DNA of 64,000 nucleotides from Alkalitalea saponilacus. Lineage in GTDB: Bacteria > Bacteroidota > Bacteroidia > Bacteroidales > Marinilabiliaceae. Made by a program: the position numbers and the translations under genes. Shown here piece after piece: positions 27,041 through 36,430 of this stretch. The notes beneath the pieces are model-generated. The model worked only from the letters and a program-made list of their open reading frames with translations, made no database searches and was not told the origin of the DNA. How positions within the stretch are numbered: the stretch's first letter is position 1; every line of letters begins with the position of its first letter. The stretch covers positions 124,001 to 188,000 of the forward strand of contig NZ_FUYV01000005.1 of assembly GCF_900168165.1 (NCBI RefSeq). The letters are read 5' to 3'.

Positions 27041-27889
27041 TTAATATTTGAAATGAAATGTGTTTGTACGCGAATAAACCGGTCCTTTTTTAGCGAATTT
27101 CGTTTTAAAGAAACCGTTGAGTGTTTCATGGGTTCCAAGAACCATGAAACCGCCAGGAAAAAGGTTATCATGAAAGCATTGAACAATTCTTGATTGCAAT
27201 CCTCCATTAAAATAGATCAATACATTTCTACAAAATATGATGTCAAACTTGCTATAAAATGGCAGATCCTGTTTAACCAGATCATGTCTGACAAATTTGG
27301 TTTTGTTTTTTAGAAATGGTTTTATAATCAACTGATCGCTTTCTTTTGAAACATCAAAGAAATCAGTAATTTTCGGAACCACTGAATCTGCAAAGGCAGC
27401 ATTCAGGTTTTCCTGATATTTGCTATAGTTAAAGCTATACTTATAAGCGCCTTTTTTAGCGTTTTCAAGGGCTTTTTTGCTGATATCCGATGCATAAACC
27501 TCTGCTTTGTCAAATATTCCTGCCTCATGCAGCAAAATCATCATTGAGTATACCTCCTGACCGGTTGAACAACCAGCATGCCAAATGTTGATTTTTGGTC
27601 TGTTTTTGAATGCAGGGAGAACATTCTCCCTGATAAATTTCCATACCGGAGGGTCTCGAAACAGTTCAGTTGTATTAACTGTAATGGCCTCGACTACCAA
27701 TTCCACAAATGCCTCATCGTTCCTTGTTTTATGAATTAATTCATCCATGGTTAGATGATAGTCCCTCATTATTTTCTGGATGCGTCGATCAATTGAGTTA
27801 TCGGAGTATTCGCAAAAATCATAAGGCGAACACTCCTTAAGAACCAGCAGATACTCCTTATATGTCATTTTCCCCTCGCTATTCTGCAT
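27041..27889 (-). CDS. cheR: CheR chemoreceptor methyltransferase
   Basis: This 282-residue CheR methylates glutamates of chemoreceptors using SAM. It has an N-domain, NTTELFRDPPVW, SAM motif HAGCSTGQEVYS (Gln in place of the usual second Glu), the ribose-binding acid in YASDISKKALE, and FDIIFCRNVLIYF near the C-terminus. All key positions other than the Gln are intact, so it is probably active. It follows the GAF/PAS sensor gene by 14 bases and precedes the degenerate CheR. It is one of three cheR-like genes in this operon. Confidence 0.92.
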   Translation of the reverse strand: MQNSEGKMTYKEYLLVLKECSPYDFCEYSDNSIDRRIQKIMRDYHLTMDELIHKTRNDEAFVELVVEAITVNTTELFRDPPVWKFIRENVLPAFKNRPKINIWHAGCSTGQEVYSMMILLHEAGIFDKAEVYASDISKKALENAKKGAYKYSFNYSKYQENLNAAFADSVVPKITDFFDVSKESDQLIIKPFLKNKTKFVRHDLVKQDLPFYSKFDIIFCRNVLIYFNGGLQSRIVQCFHDNLFPGGFMVLGTHETLNGFFKTKFAKKGPVYSRTNTFHFKY

Positions 27890-27903
27890 TAGTTCAATAC
27901 TAA

Positions 27904-29781
27904 TTAAAACAATTCAACTTCGACATTCTGGATAAACGCGGTGTATGATGACTCTTCTCCCAATTGCGCTTCTGAAAGCAACATAAGAACCGGTATATCT
28001 TCAGCGTATTTATTTCTGATTGGAATTTCCCGACGTTCTCCTACAATTTTTTGACTCTCTTTATTTAGAAATGCAGTGACAAATTCATTGGTTTTTGCTG
28101 TCTCTTTTGAAAACAACATATTGGCATGATTTCCTAAAACTTCACTTCGTTCGTATCCCCAGAGTTTTTCGGCGGCTGCATTAAAGAATTCTACTACTCC
28201 ATCTTGGTTTGTTGTAATGATGGCATCCAGAGCACCTTCAAGCGTTTTTTCATTTCGAATTTTTACGGCCTCCATCTCTTTAAACTGCTCTTTCACTTCA
28301 TTTCTTGCTTCCTCAAGCATTAATCCAAGTTCATCTTTGGAGCGTTTGAGTGCTTCCTCCATTTCAACCTGTTCGGTGATGTCGTTTTCAAGACTGATGA
28401 TTTTCAATATTTCACCATTATGATCCATAACCGGGCTATAAGTTGAAAAGAGGTAGATCTCCTCTCCCGCTTTTGTTCTGCGTTTTACACGGCCACGGAA
28501 ATTCTGACCGCTTGACAGATCGGCAAGAATTCTATCCAACTCTGAAACGTCATCTTTAAAGAAGAAAATTTTTAAGTTCTGACCTTCAACTTCTTCAGGT
28601 TTATATTTAAATGTACTTAGGAAGTTCTTATTAACTGATAAAAGATTTCCCTCAATATCGAATTCGCATGATATGGCTGCATGATCAATGGCATCAAGAA
28701 TCCCTTTTCGTTCAATTTCCCGTCGGTCGCTCTCTTCCTGAGTGGCTCGCATCTCTTCCAGGTTTTGCCGCAGTTCCTCTTCCTGTTGCGCCATTTTCTC
28801 GGCTTGCATTTGAGTCTCACTCAGCAGTTTGTTGGTTTGAATATTTGTTTTTACCGCTGAAATGGTAGAAGCGATGCTTTCTGCTGATTTTTCGACCAGT
28901 TCAATTTCGAATTGTTGCAAGATCTGGAATGAAGCCAGTTCAATAACACCGAAAAGTTCATTATTGGTTTTTAAAGGAACCAATAATATGGTTCCGGGAT
29001 TAGATTCGCCAAGTCCGGATGTTATATTAATGTAATCGTCTGGCACATCGGTTAAAAATATTGTTTCCTTTTCTAGTCCACAGCGACCAATCAAACCTTC
29101 TCCCCAGTTTATTGTTTTGTCGGCATATTTTCTCCTGTCAAATGCTACACAGGCAGTCATTTCAAAATATTTGTCTCCCTTTTTAGTCTCATTTAGTAAA
29201 AAAACACCACCCTGATTTACTTTCATGTAAGTAACCAAGTATCGTATAATACTGTAAGATATATCTTCCAGATTATTACTTGATTTTCGGAGTATTTCAC
29301 CGAACTGAGCCAAACCTTGAGTTACCCAGGTTCTTTGTTCCTCTTCAATTCGCCTTTTTTCCTGTTCTTTTTTGCTTTTAATCATGAACTCTCGCAGATT
29401 CAGAAGAGCATTGGAAAGGGGGTCGCTTTTCTTTACATTTCCAAATGGCTCATCCAGTTTATCCTGACGAAGATTTTCTATAAAAGCCAGAACCATGTTA
29501 GTTTTATTGGCTTCTTTTTTAATTTTATTAGCTTGTTTGTTAATAACAAGCATAAATTTATTTGCCAGAAAATATCCTGCTATTGCTAAAATAAATGGCA
29601 ATAAGAGTACAGCCCATAAAGCCGGGAAAAGAGAGAACAGAGTTGTTAGACTTTTATCAGTCTCTGCTAACGCGGGAGCATCAAGACTGATAAGAATTAT
29701 AAGGGTGGCTAATATTACACCTGCAGCAGCACCCTGTAGGGTTGATTTTGAAATCAGAGCTTTATATTTGCTTTTTTTCAT
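27904..29781 (-). CDS. Membrane GAF-PAS-PAS sensor lacking a kinase or phosphatase domain
   Basis: This 625-residue protein has two membrane helices (about 15-33 and 48-68), a linker helix, a GAF domain (about 165-320), a long coiled coil (about 320-370), one PAS (about 370-485), a second coiled coil and a final PAS (about 510-620) that ends the protein. No histidine kinase, GGDEF, PP2C or MCP signalling domain is present. The GAF shares the GEGLIG, DVPDDY and SGLGE-P-IL-VPL features with the phosphatase at 22095. Position between cheB and cheR suggests it modulates adaptation or docks to the receptor array; this is inference. Confidence 0.85.
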   Translation of the reverse strand: MKKSKYKALISKSTLQGAAAGVILATLIILISLDAPALAETDKSLTTLFSLFPALWAVLLLPFILAIAGYFLANKFMLVINKQANKIKKEANKTNMVLAFIENLRQDKLDEPFGNVKKSDPLSNALLNLREFMIKSKKEQEKRRIEEEQRTWVTQGLAQFGEILRKSSNNLEDISYSIIRYLVTYMKVNQGGVFLLNETKKGDKYFEMTACVAFDRRKYADKTINWGEGLIGRCGLEKETIFLTDVPDDYINITSGLGESNPGTILLVPLKTNNELFGVIELASFQILQQFEIELVEKSAESIASTISAVKTNIQTNKLLSETQMQAEKMAQQEEELRQNLEEMRATQEESDRREIERKGILDAIDHAAISCEFDIEGNLLSVNKNFLSTFKYKPEEVEGQNLKIFFFKDDVSELDRILADLSSGQNFRGRVKRRTKAGEEIYLFSTYSPVMDHNGEILKIISLENDITEQVEMEEALKRSKDELGLMLEEARNEVKEQFKEMEAVKIRNEKTLEGALDAIITTNQDGVVEFFNAAAEKLWGYERSEVLGNHANMLFSKETAKTNEFVTAFLNKESQKIVGERREIPIRNKYAEDIPVLMLLSEAQLGEESSYTAFIQNVEVELF

Positions 29782-29841
29782 TCTATCCTGACTTAAAATA
29801 TTAAGTAATTATGGTTAGTTTACGGAAAAAAAATAAAATGG

Positions 29842-30921
29842 TTAAAAGAATTTTTTAACCAGATAGGGAGCAATTTCATCGATACCTAAAATACCCTTAG
29901 CTGCACCTAATTTTATGGCCTCTTTTGGCATTCCAAATACAATGGAAGTTTCCTGATTTTGTGCTATGGTGTCAGAACCTGCTTCTTTCAGTTCGAGCAG
30001 TCCCTTTGCCCCATCTGCTCCCATTCCTGTAAGCAAAATGCCTGTGGCATTTTGTCCGGCATACCGAGCTGCCGATCTGAACAAAACATCAACCGATGGA
30101 CGATGTCTGTTTACAAGTGGCCCTTTTTTGATCTCAACTGAATATTCTTTTCCTGAACGTTTTAAAAGCATGTGGTGGTCACCACGGGCAATTAAAACCC
30201 TTCCCTGATAAAGCCGGTCACCATCTTCGGCTTCTTTTACTTCCAGGTTTGTGATTGTGTTTAGACTGTTTGCGAAAGATTTGGTAAAGCCTTCGGGCAT
30301 ATGCTGAACAATAGCTATACCCGGCATTCGAGGAGGCAGTGATTTAAGAAGTGACCTGATGGCTTCGGTACCTCCTGTTGAAGCTCCTAAAACAATTATT
30401 TTATCGGTGTCAACAATTCTTTTTTTATAGGATCCGGCCTCAAGAATAATGTCCGCAGAGTATTTTGGTTTTACAATTTCAACTTGTGGTGTATTGCTGA
30501 TTTTTAGTCTCGATAGTTTTGCCTGTGATGCAGCTTTTACTGCATCGCATAGTCTGATTTTAGATTCATTGAAGAAGTGCGCAGCATTCATAGCCGGCTT
30601 CCCGATGATTTCTGAAGCTCCGTACTCCAGAGCTTTCATGGCAACTTCGGTTCCTTCATTTGTAAGAGATGAGATAACAACAACCGGAATCGGGTGTTGT
30701 GACATAATTTTTCTTAAAAAGGTGAGACCGTCCATTCGAGGCATTTCGATGTCGAGAGTGATTACATCGGGAACCTCTTTCATAATCTTTTTAACGGCGA
30801 TGAGAGGATCAGCTGCGGTGCCCATGATTTCAATCTGGGGATCGGATTCCAGAATGGAAGAGAGGCTTTGCCTGACCACTGCGGAGTCGTCAACTATCAA
30901 TACCCGAATCTTCTTGTCCAT
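29842..30921 (-). CDS. cheB: CheB chemotaxis response regulator / glutamate methylesterase
   Basis: Canonical CheB with an N-terminal receiver (residues 1-120; [11 protein letters not shown], phospho-Asp in [15 protein letters not shown]) and a C-terminal methylesterase (about 165-355). The catalytic Ser is in [11 protein letters not shown], the His in VQHMPEGFT and the Asp in [12 protein letters not shown]. When phosphorylated by CheA it demethylates receptors and provides adaptation. ATG 30921 is preferred; a TTG at 30930 would add three residues. It lies 35 bases after cheD and 60 bases before the GAF/PAS sensor gene. Confidence 0.95.
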   Translation of the reverse strand: MDKKIRVLIVDDSAVVRQSLSSILESDPQIEIMGTAADPLIAVKKIMKEVPDVITLDIEMPRMDGLTFLRKIMSQHPIPVVVISSLTNEGTEVAMKALEYGASEIIGKPAMNAAHFFNESKIRLCDAVKAASQAKLSRLKISNTPQVEIVKPKYSADIILEAGSYKKRIVDTDKIIVLGASTGGTEAIRSLLKSLPPRMPGIAIVQHMPEGFTKSFANSLNTITNLEVKEAEDGDRLYQGRVLIARGDHHMLLKRSGKEYSVEIKKGPLVNRHRPSVDVLFRSAARYAGQNATGILLTGMGADGAKGLLELKEAGSDTIAQNQETSIVFGMPKEAIKLGAAKGILGIDEIAPYLVKKFF

Positions 30922-30956
30922 GGATTGCAACTGTTATCTAAACTGAAAAATAGTGT

Positions 30957-31427
30957 TTAATTCTCCCTTTTGTCAATAAATTTATGCCTAACTTCTCCTG
31001 TATCGGTAAAGAACAAAATTTTACGTCCTTTTCTCCCTCCAGTACTCGATGCTACCACTGAAATATTTTTCTCTTCAAGCAAAATTCTGGCCACCCTGAT
31101 GTTTCTTTCACCAATCAGCATGGCACTTCTGTCCGCCGCGATCAGATCGCCACCACCAAATATCTTGGCTTGCAGTTTATCTCGTCTACATCCTAACGCT
31201 ATCATCCGTTCAAGGAGTTTTTCAAAGGCTATGTTACCATATTTTGGTGATGCCAGATCGTTCCCGTTCCATGTTGGCAGCATGTAATGATTTATCCCAC
31301 CAATTTTTGTAACGGGATCCCAAAGGCATATGGCCACACACGATCCCAGAATGGTTTTAACCACATAAGGCTCTTTACTGGCAAATAGCGTTGAAGGATA
31401 TAAAAAATGTTGTAAATATTGGTTCAT
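30957..31427 (-). CDS. cheD: CheD receptor glutamine deamidase
   Basis: CheD (156 residues) deamidates glutamines in chemoreceptors and in some species binds CheC. The catalytic Cys is in LGSCVAICLWD and the His in GGINHYMLP, with the conserved GGGDLI and the RNI segment further on. No cheC is in the window. It lies 12 bases after the kinase-like gene and 35 bases before cheB, inside the operon. Confidence 0.93.
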   Translation of the reverse strand: MNQYLQHFLYPSTLFASKEPYVVKTILGSCVAICLWDPVTKIGGINHYMLPTWNGNDLASPKYGNIAFEKLLERMIALGCRRDKLQAKIFGGGDLIAADRSAMLIGERNIRVARILLEEKNISVVASSTGGRKGRKILFFTDTGEVRHKFIDKREN

Positions 31428-31439
31428 TTATATGCGTCC

Positions 31440-32339
31440 TTAAAAAATCTCATCTTCATCATCGAAGAAAATGTCATTTCCTTCGCCACTAAAGCCTTCA
31501 ACTACATTTTTTGCTTCGGGAATTCTAACAGTAAAAGTAGAACCTTCTCCTTTTTTACTATCAATTTCGATGGTACCGCCCATAACATCCAGCAAAGCTT
31601 TGGTGATGGAAAGTCCCAGTCCGTGTCCCCGATTTATTGAGTTGATACCTGAATCAAGACGCTTAAATCGTTCGAAAATTACTTTTTGATTTTTTTCGGA
31701 TATACCGGTTCCGAAATCCTGTACTGCTATGTTGAGTGTATCTTCGTCAGCCGTCATCGTGATGATGACTTTACTGTTTTTATAACTGTATTTTAAAGCG
31801 TTATTGAGTAAGTTACTCATTATTAGCTTTAATTTTTCGTTGTCGGTTTTAAAATAAAAGTTCTTTCCAAATCCATACTCAATTTCATAGTTGAACTCAA
31901 TTTCAATCCCCATTTTGCGAGCAACCAGATTGAAGGCTTCAATGATGGTTTGCACAATGTTTCGAACGTTTACTTTTGCTACGTTGGGAACAACTTCGCC
32001 GGCTTCAATTTTTGCGGCAACGAAAATATTTCTAAGTTGAAAATCCAGGTTAAAAGCCTCACTATGAATGAGTGCTACCATTGAAACAACTTTTTTCCAG
32101 TCATTTTTCTCAACCTGCAAAATAGATTTTGATAACCCCAGAATTGATGTGAACGGGTTAACTATTTCGTTGGAAATATTAGAGATAAAATGACTCTTTA
32201 ATGCTTCTGATTCTTTGAAACGCTTGGTAACATCTTGCAGTTCCTGAGTAAGAACATTCACTTCCTTTTCGAACTTGGTGCGCTCCTGGAGTCTGTCTTT
32301 TAACTCCTTTAACAGTTGTCTGTCATTAATATTTGTCAT
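31440..32339 (-). CDS. Histidine-kinase-like protein without phospho-acceptor histidine
   Basis: This 299-residue soluble protein has an N-terminal coiled coil (about 5-50), a HisKA-like helical hairpin (about 50-120) and a complete HATPase domain (about 165-275: NNALKYSYKN, VQDFGTGISEKN, GHGLGLSITKALL, GEGSTFTV). The H-box reads ISNEIVNPF where active kinases read MSHEIRTP, so the phospho-acceptor His is Asn. It may be a pseudokinase, or phosphorylate another protein such as the nearby Hpt or STAS. There is no sensor domain or membrane segment. A 135-base gap with a palindrome separates it from cheR upstream; cheD follows after 12 bases. Confidence 0.85.
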   Translation of the reverse strand: MTNINDRQLLKELKDRLQERTKFEKEVNVLTQELQDVTKRFKESEALKSHFISNISNEIVNPFTSILGLSKSILQVEKNDWKKVVSMVALIHSEAFNLDFQLRNIFVAAKIEAGEVVPNVAKVNVRNIVQTIIEAFNLVARKMGIEIEFNYEIEYGFGKNFYFKTDNEKLKLIMSNLLNNALKYSYKNSKVIITMTADEDTLNIAVQDFGTGISEKNQKVIFERFKRLDSGINSINRGHGLGLSITKALLDVMGGTIEIDSKKGEGSTFTVRIPEAKNVVEGFSGEGNDIFFDDEDEIF

Positions 32340-32394
32340 AGTTCAGCGATTATAAAATCTTATTTCTTTTCTGGTTTTGTTCTTTTGCTACGTA

Positions 32395-32415
32395 TTAAAA
32401 CCATATTGGTTTTAA
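32395..32415. repeat. 21-base inverted repeat in cheR - kinase gap
   Basis: TTAAAACCA (32395-32403) and TGGTTTTAA (32407-32415) form a perfect 9-base inverted repeat around TAT. It lies in the only long internal gap (135 bases) of the main chemotaxis operon. It could be an operator for an internal promoter or an attenuating hairpin; no T-run follows. Confidence 0.5.
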
Positions 32416-32474
32416 ATGATGATAAAAATTCATTAAAAAATCTTTCACCAGAGCTGTTTAGCACTGATTATATC

Positions 32475-33344
32475 CTATATTTTTTTAAATATGGTCGGTT
32501 TTATATGTTTTAGCGGAACATCCATCCCAGAAAGGGATTCAGAATGTCCTATAAAAAAATGCCCATCTTTTTTCAGATGTGTACACAATTTATTGATTAC
32601 TTTTTCCTGGGTTGGCCGATCAAAGTATATCAGTACATTTCTGCAAAAAATTACATCAAACATATCTTGTGCTCCATAGGATGTATCCATCAGGTTAAGA
32701 TAACCCAGCTTTATGTTTTTTTGCAAATGTGGATGCACCCGAATTGTTTGATTATTAACATCCTTACTTTTAAGGAAATATTTCTTTTTAATATCCATTG
32801 GTATGGTTAAGGCCTTACTGGCCGGATAGATACCTCTGGCTGCTTTTTCAAGCATTTGTGTTGAAATATCAGTTCCCTGTATTTCGAATTTAAATGAGGG
32901 GTTAAGTCTTTGATATTCATTTAATACGATTGAAATCGTATAAGGTTCTTCGCCACTTGAACACCCTGCGCTCCATATCTTTAATGGTTGATGCGTTGGG
33001 TTATTCTTAGAAAAATCTTGAAGAACGGTTTCATTTAAAAAAATGAAATGAACCGGTTCTCTGAAAAAATCTGTTTTATTGGTTGTTACTACATTTAAAA
33101 AATGAAGTAACTCTTTCTGTTGTCCATCCTTGCTAAAGAAATACTCTTTATACTCTGAATACGAATTCATTTTCAGTTCACGAATGCGCTTAAGCAATCG
33201 CCCCTGTAACATGATCCTTTTAATGGGAGGCATTTTTATGCCGTATTCTGAATATATATATTGGCTAAATACCTGAAAATCTTTTTCTGATAATTCTGCC
33301 TTAAAACAATCCAGCCCGTTCGGATTTTGATTAATTGATGTCAT
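32475..33344 (-). CDS. cheR: CheR chemoreceptor methyltransferase
   Basis: Canonical CheR of 289 residues. The N-domain occupies residues 15-80; NKTDFFREPVHF, the SAM motif SAGCSSGEEPYTIS, GTDISTQMLEKA and DMFDVIFCRNVLIYF are all intact. It would methylate the MCP encoded upstream at 37665. It lies 19 bases downstream of a cheW. This copy is closest to the classical sequence among the three cheR-like genes, so it is the best candidate for the main adaptation enzyme. Confidence 0.94.
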   Translation of the reverse strand: MTSINQNPNGLDCFKAELSEKDFQVFSQYIYSEYGIKMPPIKRIMLQGRLLKRIRELKMNSYSEYKEYFFSKDGQQKELLHFLNVVTTNKTDFFREPVHFIFLNETVLQDFSKNNPTHQPLKIWSAGCSSGEEPYTISIVLNEYQRLNPSFKFEIQGTDISTQMLEKAARGIYPASKALTIPMDIKKKYFLKSKDVNNQTIRVHPHLQKNIKLGYLNLMDTSYGAQDMFDVIFCRNVLIYFDRPTQEKVINKLCTHLKKDGHFFIGHSESLSGMDVPLKHIKPTIFKKI

Positions 33345-33363
33345 TCGTGCTTTAAGCCGTATC

Positions 33364-33849
33364 TTATTTATTTTTTACTCCCTTTAAGATATCTGTCATT
33401 GCAATGATCTCTTTTTGGTTGAATACCATATCGGCATTTAAAACATAGATGAATTTATCCTCACGTGTCAAGGTTGCATTGATATATGCCGGTTTATAGT
33501 CATCAGAAATGGTTTTCATTTCACTCTCCTCACACTCAATAACATCAGATACTGCATCCACAAGCACAACAACCCTGTAGGTTTTTCCTAAAACATCACT
33601 CACAAGTTGTAATATAATCATACAAGTTGCTGCCTGAATTTCGACTGGAGCCATTCCAAACTTTAGGCCGGTATCAATAACAGGGATTACTTCCTGCTGA
33701 TATTCAATAACGCCTTTTACAAACTCCAAAGACTGGGGTATTGCTTTTGGTTCCATATATTCCCTTATCTCAAGAACCTTGGCCACGTTAATTCCAAAGA
33801 GTTCACCGGCAATCTGAAATGTGAGATATGAATTTATTGTTAATGACAT
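33364..33849 (-). CDS. cheW: CheW-like coupling protein
   Basis: A 161-residue single CheW domain that would link receptors to CheA (LTFQIAGELFGINVAKVLEIRE, FVKGVIEYQQEVIPVIDTGLKFG). It is one of two adjacent cheW genes, 20 bases apart, and the two differ clearly in sequence, so they may couple different receptors or build different array interfaces. Confidence 0.92.
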   Translation of the reverse strand: MSLTINSYLTFQIAGELFGINVAKVLEIREYMEPKAIPQSLEFVKGVIEYQQEVIPVIDTGLKFGMAPVEIQAATCMIILQLVSDVLGKTYRVVVLVDAVSDVIECEESEMKTISDDYKPAYINATLTREDKFIYVLNADMVFNQKEIIAMTDILKGVKNK

Positions 33850-33869
33850 ACTAAACTTATATTGTCTGG

Positions 33870-34322
33870 TTATTTTTCTATTATTTCTGCCAAGTTATTC
33901 ATATCGATGATATGAATAAACTCATCGTTAATTAATAGGGTTCCTTCAAAAGACTCAATGAGTCCTTTTTTCCCATCCAAAACTGTTTCTTTCAGTTCAG
34001 AACTTTTGGTTTCTATCACTTCCTTAACTATGTCAACCATAATTCCCACCCTTGAGTCCTGATTATTGGCAGGATTGATAACAATAATTGAGTTATCCTG
34101 GTTGGAAGTGATGTCCTCCTTACCCATAATAATTCTCATGTCGGCTACGGGAATTATATTTCCATGCAGATTTATAATTCCTTTAATAAATTCCGGTGCA
34201 TTAGGCACCGGAGTAATATTCTCCGGAACCTCAAGTATGTGATCAACCTTAAGGGCGTTAACAGCGAAGGTATCCTCCTGTATCTGAAATGATAATAGTG
34301 TTATTTCCTGCACATCTTCCAT
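33870..34322 (-). CDS. cheW: CheW-like coupling protein
   Basis: A 150-residue CheW domain (LLSFQIQEDTFAVNALKVDHILEV, FIKGIINLHGNIIPVADMR) lying 27 bases downstream of cheA. The RGxxxP-type patch seen in classical CheW appears here as HGNIIPVADMR. It is the first of two cheW genes in the operon and probably the CheA-proximal partner. Confidence 0.93.
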   Translation of the reverse strand: MEDVQEITLLSFQIQEDTFAVNALKVDHILEVPENITPVPNAPEFIKGIINLHGNIIPVADMRIIMGKEDITSNQDNSIIVINPANNQDSRVGIMVDIVKEVIETKSSELKETVLDGKKGLIESFEGTLLINDEFIHIIDMNNLAEIIEK

Positions 34323-34349
34323 ATTGGTATCTACTCCTCTTGTTTAATA

Positions 34350-36395
34350 TTAACCGGCAACCTTTTTGCTCTTCCTTTCCATGAGCAGGCGTGATGTATC
34401 CACTACCATCGCCAGAGTGCCGTCTCCCATAATCGTAGCTCCAGAAAGTATTTCCTGTTTTTTGAGGTATCTGCCTAATGGTTTTACCACTGTCTGATAT
34501 TCTCCAATAACGCTATCAACAATGACTCCTGTTATTCTATCCTCAGCTTTAATCATAACCATTTGTATTACATCATGCTCTACTTCTGGTGCGTTAAAAA
34601 CTTTTCTCAGGTCGATGTATGGGATTTGTTCTTTGTCAAGAACAACCACATTGTTAAATGATTTTTTTAACTGGGAAGGATCCAGTGCATGAATTTTATC
34701 TATGGCAGATATCGGAATAACATATTGATTTGCACCTACTTTAACCAACAATCCATCGATGATGGATAGGGTCAGTGGCAGTCTGATTGTGATGGTTGTT
34801 CCTTTACCTTTTTCGGTGTCAATTGAAACCTCACCTCGGATGTTGGCAATTTTTCTTCGGACAACGTCCATACCCACACCACGTCCTGATACATCTGAGA
34901 CAGCATCTTTTGTACTAAACCCACTGACAAAAAGAAGATCAAGCACCTCTTTATCAGTCAAAACAGCATTCTGATCAACGATCTCTTTACTGATGGCTTT
35001 CTGACGAATATATTCAAGATCCATCCCCTTACCGTCGTCTGATACTTCAATAATAACATTTGCTCCTGAGTGGAACGCTTTAAAAAGGATGGTTCCTTTA
35101 GGTGATTTTCCTGAAGAAATCCGTTCCTCGGGTAGTTCAATACCGTGGTCAATTGAATTACGCAAAATGTGAAGTAGCGGATCGGTAAGATGTTCAATGA
35201 TGTTTTTGTCCAACTCCAGGTCACCACCTTCAATTACAAAGTCAATATCTTTTCCCTGATCTTTAGACAAGTCCCTAACCAATCTCTGAAAGCGCATAAG
35301 TTCGCTCTGAAGCGGTATCAGACTAATGTCAAAAGCATTTTCTCTAAGCTGACGGGATAATTTTTGAATGTTTTCAGAAAGGCTGACGATTACCGGATCT
35401 TCGTTGCTCTCAGAATACAGACTTAGCTGAGCCTGTATGGTAACCAACTCGCTTACTAGTGTAACCAACTCATCAATTTTGTGAGAGGCTACTCTAATGC
35501 TGGAAATCTTGTGCTCCTTTATAGCGGTAATTTTCTTTTTCTCTTCTCCGGATTCAAGTTCTTGTGATGAAGGCTTTAATTGGCTCAGAGATTGAAAATC
35601 TTCTATTTTAAGAAGACTGTTTCCTTTCCTTGCTTTTTTAATGATTTCAATACACTCCGGCTTTTGGAGAATATTGGAATCTGCAATCAGGTCAATTTGA
35701 AGTTCGCACTCGTCTTCAACAAAAATGAATACATCTTTAATTTCGTTTAATGATTCGGATGTATTCAGTAGGATTTGCCACAGACAATAGTTGGCAGTAA
35801 TATCAATTAATTCAAGCGAGGGAACTTTGTGTGTATAGGCAATGGATATAGCTTCACCCAAAGCATGTATGTCATCCAGAAGATAAAGAGGGTTGGTTCC
35901 GTTTTGTAACAACTCCTCTTGAGGGATGAAATTAATCAGATATGTTTTGCTCTCACTTATTTCATCATTGATGTTTTGCGAATCAACTGTACTATGAACA
36001 GAAAGTGTAGATGCTGAGTCAGATAGAACAGACTGCAACCTTAAAATAAACTGATTGTGCCCCTTTAACTCTTGCTCATCGGTTAAATCTCCAGTTTTTA
36101 TGAGATTTTTGATGTGATCGATTGCTGAGAAAGTCAGCGTTATCAGATCAGATGTAACCGCAAGTTTATTATTTCTAACCCAATCGAAAATAGTTTCCAG
36201 GTGATGCGTAAAGTCACTTAAGTGGTTAAAGCCAAACATAGCTCCTCCTCCTTTCAGGGAGTGCATCGCCCTGAAAATTCTTTCAATGAGCTCTTTGTTT
36301 TCCAGGTCTTTTTCAAGAAGGAAGAGAGATTCTTCCAAATCCTGGAGGTTGTCCATTGATTCCTCTACAAATTTCGCTTTAAACTTATCTAACAT
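34350..36395 (-). CDS. cheA: CheA chemotaxis histidine kinase
   Basis: This 681-residue CheA has the P1 Hpt domain at residues 1-105 with the phospho-acceptor His in AMHSLKGGGAMFGF. A divergent middle region (about 145-260) stands where P2 would be. The P3 dimerisation helices run about 290-350, and the P4 ATPase about 350-520 (DPLLHILRNSIDHG, VSDDGKGMD, SGRGVGMDVV). The P5 CheW-like domain is at 525-660. All catalytic motifs are intact. It would phosphorylate CheY at 36776 and CheB at 29842. It lies 35 bases after the Hpt gene. Confidence 0.96.
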   Translation of the reverse strand: MLDKFKAKFVEESMDNLQDLEESLFLLEKDLENKELIERIFRAMHSLKGGGAMFGFNHLSDFTHHLETIFDWVRNNKLAVTSDLITLTFSAIDHIKNLIKTGDLTDEQELKGHNQFILRLQSVLSDSASTLSVHSTVDSQNINDEISESKTYLINFIPQEELLQNGTNPLYLLDDIHALGEAISIAYTHKVPSLELIDITANYCLWQILLNTSESLNEIKDVFIFVEDECELQIDLIADSNILQKPECIEIIKKARKGNSLLKIEDFQSLSQLKPSSQELESGEEKKKITAIKEHKISSIRVASHKIDELVTLVSELVTIQAQLSLYSESNEDPVIVSLSENIQKLSRQLRENAFDISLIPLQSELMRFQRLVRDLSKDQGKDIDFVIEGGDLELDKNIIEHLTDPLLHILRNSIDHGIELPEERISSGKSPKGTILFKAFHSGANVIIEVSDDGKGMDLEYIRQKAISKEIVDQNAVLTDKEVLDLLFVSGFSTKDAVSDVSGRGVGMDVVRRKIANIRGEVSIDTEKGKGTTITIRLPLTLSIIDGLLVKVGANQYVIPISAIDKIHALDPSQLKKSFNNVVVLDKEQIPYIDLRKVFNAPEVEHDVIQMVMIKAEDRITGVIVDSVIGEYQTVVKPLGRYLKKQEILSGATIMGDGTLAMVVDTSRLLMERKSKKVAG

Positions 36396-36430
36396 GAATT
36401 ATGCAATTTGGCCTTAAAATGATTTTATCC

